Source of the DNA: Tanytarsus gracilentus
Lineage: Eukaryota > Arthropoda > Insecta > Diptera > Chironomidae
Assembly: GCA_038502055.1 (NCBI GenBank)
Contig: JAXRKN010000043.1
Coordinates: 5,394,001 to 5,458,000, forward strand
Direction of reading: 5' to 3'
Length of the DNA: 64,000 nucleotides
Shown here one piece after another: positions 59,163 through 64,000 of this stretch (positions within the stretch are counted from its first letter, which is position 1; each line of letters starts with the position of its first letter). Under the pieces are notes generated by a model, which made no database searches, was not told where the DNA came from, and worked only from the letters and a program-made list of their open reading frames with translations. Made by a program: the position numbers and the translations under genes.

Positions 59163-60824
59163 ATGGAATCAAATGATATCAACGATTCTGAGCAGAGTCA
59201 TCTTTTAAATCTTCCCGAGGAAATAATTTTAAAAATTTTCAATTATCTACCTCAAAATGAAGCATTGTCATTAACGTGCAAGCAATTCTACTCTCTAGTC
59301 TGTGATTATGAAAAAGATGAACATCCCCTGGATCTAGCTTACAGTGAATTGGTTGATTCCGAAATAATTGTATCAATTCTCAAATCTCAACGGAAGTTCA
59401 AGGAGCTGACTCTAAATTTTTGTCACTGCATGATCATTGATGATTTTGTTTTTGAAAAAATAGAGGCCGTGATACTGAAATTTGGACACCGACTAAAGAA
59501 GCTTAAATTTTGGAATTCAATTCAATCAAAACCGTCGGAACTAAATGAAGATCAGCTGTGTCGTATTCTGAGACTTGTGCCACAATTAGAGTGTTTCATC
59601 TTTAAGAACATTTATGTAAAAGAAAGCGAGCTCGATGACAGGGAACTGGATTTAAAGCATTTAAAATTGCTAGTGCTCGATTACTGTCTTTTCGACTCAC
59701 CAAATGTGCTCCTGAAAATACCAAAAAATGTCCTCGATGACTTGATATTCACCTTCGAGCCAAATGACGAGAAGACATTCCAAGAGTTTTTCAATCGTCA
59801 ATCAAACCTCAAGAAGTTGGAACTCTTCGAGAACGAAAAACTCAATTTTCAACATCTTCAATTGCAACATTTGAAAATCAGCTCCGATTGTAATTTTCCT
59901 ATAATGATTCAACAGCAGCCAAAATTAAAGTTCCTCGATTTTGCAATCACCTGGGTGACTGATGATACGTTCGAGCAAGTCTGCAAATTAAAGCACCTCG
60001 AAGTTTTTCGTACGTTAGTTGATTTGATTTCGATGCGAGTGTTTAAGGGACTCCAAGAAATTACAACATTGCGAGAGTTAAGGCTCGACAGCCACTCATC
60101 ATACGACATGGGATATCTGCAAGAGTTGAGCCTCATGAAAGGAATGCGATTAGAAAAGTTGACGCTTCTATTTAGCGAGCGAAAAATCAACGCCGAAATT
60201 GTTCTTCAAATGGCAAACAATTTTCATCACTTGAAGCACGTGGAAATCATTAATCGATCGATAAATATTCTAGACACGTTTTTTCAACATTTCCCAAAGT
60301 TGGAAACAATTCTTCTTGACTTCTTCGCTATTTTTGGTGCGCCCGAAGACACTCTAGTGATTTCGAATGATGAGATTAAGCACAAAAACTTAAAGCAGTT
60401 GGTGGTGACGAATGTGAACGTGAACGAAGAAGAAAATGGAAAAAGTCTATTGACGCTAGTCAGATTATGTGGCAATCTCGAAAGGATTATGCTCTCAAAG
60501 CTCGTCAACTTTACCAATGAAAATCTAATGGAAATTCTCTCACAACATCCTCGACTCACCCACTTGAGCATCGAAACCGATGAAAAACTCGAATTCAACG
60601 ATGAGACTGTGCAAATAATCTTAAGTGGCTCTAAATTAAAGCACTTTCGTCTATGTGGGTTTCAAAGTTGTCAATTTAATTACAAAACTTTGAAGGAAAT
60701 TTTCCGCTTTCAATTTAAAATAATCAACTTGTTCAAATACTCGTCGAATGATTTTGAGCTCATTATGAAAAAAGGAAATACAGTTGATTGGCATTTGTCG
60801 TTTAAGCTAATGGATCATTTTTAA
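59163..60824 (+). CDS. F-box/leucine-rich-repeat protein, intronless
   Basis: A single exon of 553 residues. The F-box lies at ~14-52 (LLNLPEEIILKIFNYLPQNE, then ALSLTCKQFYSLVCD) and would bind Skp1 in an SCF ubiquitin ligase. The rest is a series of irregular leucine-rich repeats (for example LKHLKLLVLDYCLF, LKKLELFENEKL, LRELRLDSHSSY, LTHLSIETDEKL), which would form the substrate-binding curve. The start ATG is preceded by TTCACAG and gives the F-box its normal N-terminal position. Intronless structure may indicate an old retrocopy or simple intron loss; there is no poly(A) remnant to prove it. AATAAA follows at 60847. The substrate is unknown. Confidence 0.87.
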   Translation: MESNDINDSEQSHLLNLPEEIILKIFNYLPQNEALSLTCKQFYSLVCDYEKDEHPLDLAYSELVDSEIIVSILKSQRKFKELTLNFCHCMIIDDFVFEKIEAVILKFGHRLKKLKFWNSIQSKPSELNEDQLCRILRLVPQLECFIFKNIYVKESELDDRELDLKHLKLLVLDYCLFDSPNVLLKIPKNVLDDLIFTFEPNDEKTFQEFFNRQSNLKKLELFENEKLNFQHLQLQHLKISSDCNFPIMIQQQPKLKFLDFAITWVTDDTFEQVCKLKHLEVFRTLVDLISMRVFKGLQEITTLRELRLDSHSSYDMGYLQELSLMKGMRLEKLTLLFSERKINAEIVLQMANNFHHLKHVEIINRSINILDTFFQHFPKLETILLDFFAIFGAPEDTLVISNDEIKHKNLKQLVVTNVNVNEEENGKSLLTLVRLCGNLERIMLSKLVNFTNENLMEILSQHPRLTHLSIETDEKLEFNDETVQIILSGSKLKHFRLCGFQSCQFNYKTLKEIFRFQFKIINLFKYSSNDFELIMKKGNTVDWHLSFKLMDHF

Positions 60825-62655
60825 ATTTCTTTGAAAAAAAAATGTGAATAAAAAAAATTATTTTTGAATCAATTAAAAATTAGATTTTTATTTTATGTTT
60901 TCTTCTCAAGATTTATCGCTTGAATGAAATTTTAGATACACAGCACTCATGCAACTCACAGGAGGAGACAAAAGTGATGTGCAGAATTAAAAATTCTTTT
61001 TAGTCTTAAAACAAACTTTTTTTCCTCTAAATTTTATACACATACATTTTTTTCGCCTTAAAAAATTCTTTTCTTTGCAAGTTATTACATTTATATTTTT
61101 TCTTAATTTTCAATTTTACAAAAAACTTTTTAATCCTTTTTCCAAATAATTTATTTTACGTAATTTAGTTACAATTTCATATTATTTTTTTTATCCATTT
61201 CGTCCCATTAAGATACTTTTCAATAATTTATGATTTAAACTGCGAAGCTGTCTCTCAAAAATGTGCTAAAGCAAAAAAAACGATCTTTCAATTTTTGTGA
61301 GGACATTTTTGAGAGACGCGCTTCAATGAACTTCTCACAGATACGCAAAGAAAAGAAAATTCATCTCTCACAAAACTTTTTGTATTAAATATATAACGTA
61401 TAAAAATGTTTAATTAAATTAAATTGAACTACTTAGCAACTACAAGAGAGGAGCGATAAAAATATGGAGGGAGGGAGAAAGGAGGTGCACTTTTTTGCAC
61501 TTACAATTGAAGGCAAAATTTAAATGAAACTAGTGGCAAGAGTTTGGCAAAACATTTTACAATTAATTTAGTTTATTTAGCAGCGCCAAAAAAGGAAGCG
61601 ATTTGACAGTAAATTAAGTACCAAAATACATTCACATTCACACTCATTTTGCAGATCATTCGCTACGTATATCATCAGTGTAAATATTACTTTTTTAATG
61701 CCGAACAGTAATTGCGGCAATGACATATTAATTACTATTACTAAAATCTGATCTTTCAGTCTTAAAAAATTCTTTTACACAAACAAAAAGAGAAACTTTT
61801 TTTTTTGGGAAATTATAAAAATGTATCTGAAGAGAAAATGCATTTTTACTTAAAAATTCTATTTAAAAACTTTGTCCTTGTTTATACGATGAGTGATTCA
61901 ATAATTATTTGTAGTTTCCTTTGAAATTGAGCAAATATTTTTCCGCATTCATTCATTCATAATTTTGCGAGGACAATTTTTAGGGTTAATGCAGAAAGGT
62001 TTTGATAAAAATCGTTTAAAAAAATTCCCAAGATATGCGCAGATTTAAAATATTTTGGTGAAAAAAGTTCAATCATTATGAAAAATCACAACAAACGTTA
62101 CACTTAGTTCAATTTGTACAATTAAAGTTTTTTTGTGCAATTCAAGCACGCAAAAAAATATTTTCCGCTAGTAACCCCAAAAATTAAAATCCTCTTCACA
62201 TTCGAAGCCAAAGAAAAAGGGAAAATAATTCAAATGCACATTCACTTTTTTTTTGTTCGATAATTTTTTTAGATTTAACCAATTTAAGAAAATTCTTCAA
62301 TTTTTTTTAAATCTTCGAATTTAAATAGACAGCGACTATTTACAATTAGCGTTTTCTATAGGACGATTTATAAGCTTATCATACTTATGTAGAGATGATG
62401 AGGGAGAGATTAAAATCATCACAATCACTCAACTTTGTGGATAGTGTCCTCATGAATTTTTATAAAATTACTTCTCAATTTTTAATCAAGCTCACGAACA
62501 GTTTCACAAACCATTCTCACATGTTTTTTTACGTACACACTTATAACACATCCAGGGACATTAATTGATTAAAACTTTATGAAATATTGGCCATAAAAGT
62601 CACTTTCATTACTATTAAATGATCACATTGATGTTGATGTAAACTCAATAAGCTG
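60825..62655 (-). other. Probable long 3' UTR of the last gene
   Basis: No gene on either strand. It is very A+T-rich, with many T-runs. Plus-strand AATAAA at 60847-60852 serves the F-box gene. Minus-strand AATAAA at 60887-60892 is a likely end signal for the gene at 62656 onward, which would give it a ~1.77-kb 3' UTR. Such long A+U-rich UTRs are common on regulated mRNAs. Inference. Confidence 0.45.
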
Positions 62656-64000
62656 TCATGATGTCGAGATGGATTTATCATCACAGTTTAAAAGATTATT
62701 GACAAATTCACCGACACTAGCCGAAGATCCTTCACCGTGCGAGTCGCTTAACGTTAGCGAGAGAGCAGAAGGTGAGTCGTCGAGATTGGAACCGCCAATA
62801 AGGCAATCTCCAATGTCTTCAATCCGCGAGTACTTTCTCTGCTTTGCCAATCCACCGGCTGGCGTTTTTGCACTTTGAGCGGCAAAATTATGCGTCTGTG
62901 GTTGCGGTTGATGCATCGAAGGATATTGATTGCTTTGAATATTTTGAACATGATTCATGGGTGAATTTGGTGAACTAGAGGTGATTGCATTGAGCTCCAG
63001 GAAGGATGAATCGAGTTGATAGTGAAGTGGATCCGATGATTGAAGATTAAGAATAGAATCGATTGCATTTTGGACTTGCCGACTGATATCGTCAACATCA
63101 TCTTCGTAGTTGAGTGGCGGAATTTCAGAAGTATCCATGAGACTTTGTGCACTCATGAGTTGAGATTGAGAAGCTTGTGCTTGCATGTTCTGATGAAATT
63201 GTGGCTCAATAATTCCATTCCAATCACGATGCTTCGGCATGCCATCATTTGAACCTTCAGCCGGTATATTGATGTCACTTCCGAAATCGAAACTATCATC
63301 GATCCACTTGTTATCGTCGAAGGCAACTGACGGTGCCGTACAAGCTCGTTTTGATGAGGAGGGCGACGATGATGAAGGAGGAAAGACAATTGAAGAGTTT
63401 AAAGGTGCAAAAATCTCACAACTATTGCCACTATTCCATTGTCTTTTATTAGCATTGCTTACATTGGAATTGCTAGTAATGTTTGCAGCAGTCACTTGCT
63501 TTTGAATCATTTCGTACGTGAGATCGGGATTCTTATACAGAAAACTAGCATTATCGAGCGCTGACTCGTCATTGGCATTGACTGAACCTTGAAATAGCTG
63601 CTCGAGTCGTGACTCAACATCCTGAGGAATAACTTTCGCATCTTCTCCCTGGCCAAAAAGTGCCTCGAGGCGATTCTCAACGGTTTTCTCACTCAAAGTG
63701 GTCGGTTCCACTTGAAATAGCTCATTAAGACCCGACGGTGATGCGGCCGCGCCTAATAAATCACCAGACTTACTTGTCGAGCTAAAGAGATCATCTAACT
63801 GCTTCTCAACGCTCTTCGGACTCGAATGATGGTCAAAGATGTCAGAGAGATCTGTGTCGAGGTTCTTTTGAGTCTTTTTATCATCCGAAATCTCTTTTCT
63901 CTTTGGTCTATCCAATTCCATGTTCAACTCTTTTTGCAACGATAGCCATTCATCATAACTTCCATCTTGCATTTCACTTTTAACCGTGTCATTGACCTTG
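62656..64000 (-). CDS. Acidic Ser/Gln-rich protein with LxxLF-type motif array (3' part, truncated by window)
   Basis: The frame is open from the window end (64000) to the stop at 62656-62658, giving at least 448 residues. The first Met in view is at 63972, but the frame continues upstream (VNDTVKSE), so the true start is probably outside. Counting from that Met, LxxLF-like motifs occur at 42-46 (LSDIF), 59-63 (LDDLF), 82-86 (LNELF), 102-106 (LEALF) and 123-127 (LEQLF). Three of these are preceded by VE(K/N/S). A Ser/Pro stretch, acidic DDNKWIDDSFDFGSD, a Gln-rich part and VQNAIDSILNLQS follow. The protein ends in Ser-rich sequence and EFVNNLLNCDD. It looks disordered, with the character of a transcription cofactor. 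I do not recognise the family. Confidence 0.78.
   Translation of the reverse strand, partial: KVNDTVKSEMQDGSYDEWLSLQKELNMELDRPKRKEISDDKKTQKNLDTDLSDIFDHHSSPKSVEKQLDDLFSSTSKSGDLLGAAASPSGLNELFQVEPTTLSEKTVENRLEALFGQGEDAKVIPQDVESRLEQLFQGSVNANDESALDNASFLYKNPDLTYEMIQKQVTAANITSNSNVSNANKRQWNSGNSCEIFAPLNSSIVFPPSSSSPSSSKRACTAPSVAFDDNKWIDDSFDFGSDINIPAEGSNDGMPKHRDWNGIIEPQFHQNMQAQASQSQLMSAQSLMDTSEIPPLNYEDDVDDISRQVQNAIDSILNLQSSDPLHYQLDSSFLELNAITSSSPNSPMNHVQNIQSNQYPSMHQPQPQTHNFAAQSAKTPAGGLAKQRKYSRIEDIGDCLIGGSNLDDSPSALSLTLSDSHGEGSSASVGEFVNNLLNCDDKSISTS

Noticed and set aside
1..64000. CRISPR arrays, bacterial operons, ribosome-binding sites or prophage features
   Set aside because: The window is eukaryotic (spliced genes, poly(A) signals, TATA/initiator promoters); no such feature is present.

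Overview
The window looks like nuclear DNA of an insect, most likely a dipteran and possibly a nematoceran midge or gnat. The evidence is an A+T-rich background, spliceosomal introns of about 50-130 nt with GT-AG ends, a ZAD-type zinc-finger protein (an arthropod family), TATA plus TCAGT initiator promoters, and an intron-containing clan 3 P450. The species assignment is inference; no marker here fixes it. I rebuilt the gene models by hand from splice sites and reading phase, so several exons are too short to appear as long open frames.

Layout. Positions 1-2900 hold no gene I can support. Positions 2935-9630 carry two tandem, same-strand M1 aminopeptidase N genes with identical 8-exon structure and mosaic, gene-conversion-like identity. 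Positions 9.6-33.2 kb are gene-poor: a two-exon Ser/Pro-rich protein of unknown function (17.5-18.15 kb, minus), a small four-exon coiled-coil protein (28.2-28.8 kb, minus), a doubtful mini-gene (25.4 kb, minus), two copies of a ~122 bp dispersed repeat, and a 120-bp tandem repeat at 24.0 kb. A composite repeat at 33.27-34.41 kb with 11-bp terminal inverted repeats and internal minisatellites ends about 65 bp before the likely start site of a P450 gene.

Positions 34.5-41.5 kb are a compact block: cytochrome P450 (+), SNX13/Snazarus-type sorting nexin (-), a degenerate ~170-bp repeat array, and JMJD4-type JmjC oxygenase (-). Positions 42.28-54.44 kb hold a CD2AP/CIN85 (cindr) orthologue, with three SH3 domains, a capping-protein-interaction motif and a C-terminal coiled coil. 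Its likely start exon lies 9.4 kb upstream, and the intervening intron contains an exact 73-bp tandem duplication and a 485-bp foldback element.

Positions 56.4-60.8 kb hold a short CCDC103-like gene (+), whose stop codon is 6 nt from the stop codon of a ZAD C2H2 zinc-finger gene (-). That gene is head-to-head (202 bp) with an intronless F-box/LRR gene (+). The window closes with the 3' part of an unrecognised acidic, Ser/Gln-rich protein (-) that has an array of LxxLF-type motifs and probably a long A+U-rich 3' UTR.

The genes do not form one pathway. They combine digestion or peptide trimming (aminopeptidases), oxidative metabolism (P450), lipid-contact and endocytic traffic (SNX13, cindr), translation-factor hydroxylation (JMJD4), dynein-arm assembly (CCDC103), transcription (ZAD-ZNF) and probably ubiquitin ligation (F-box).
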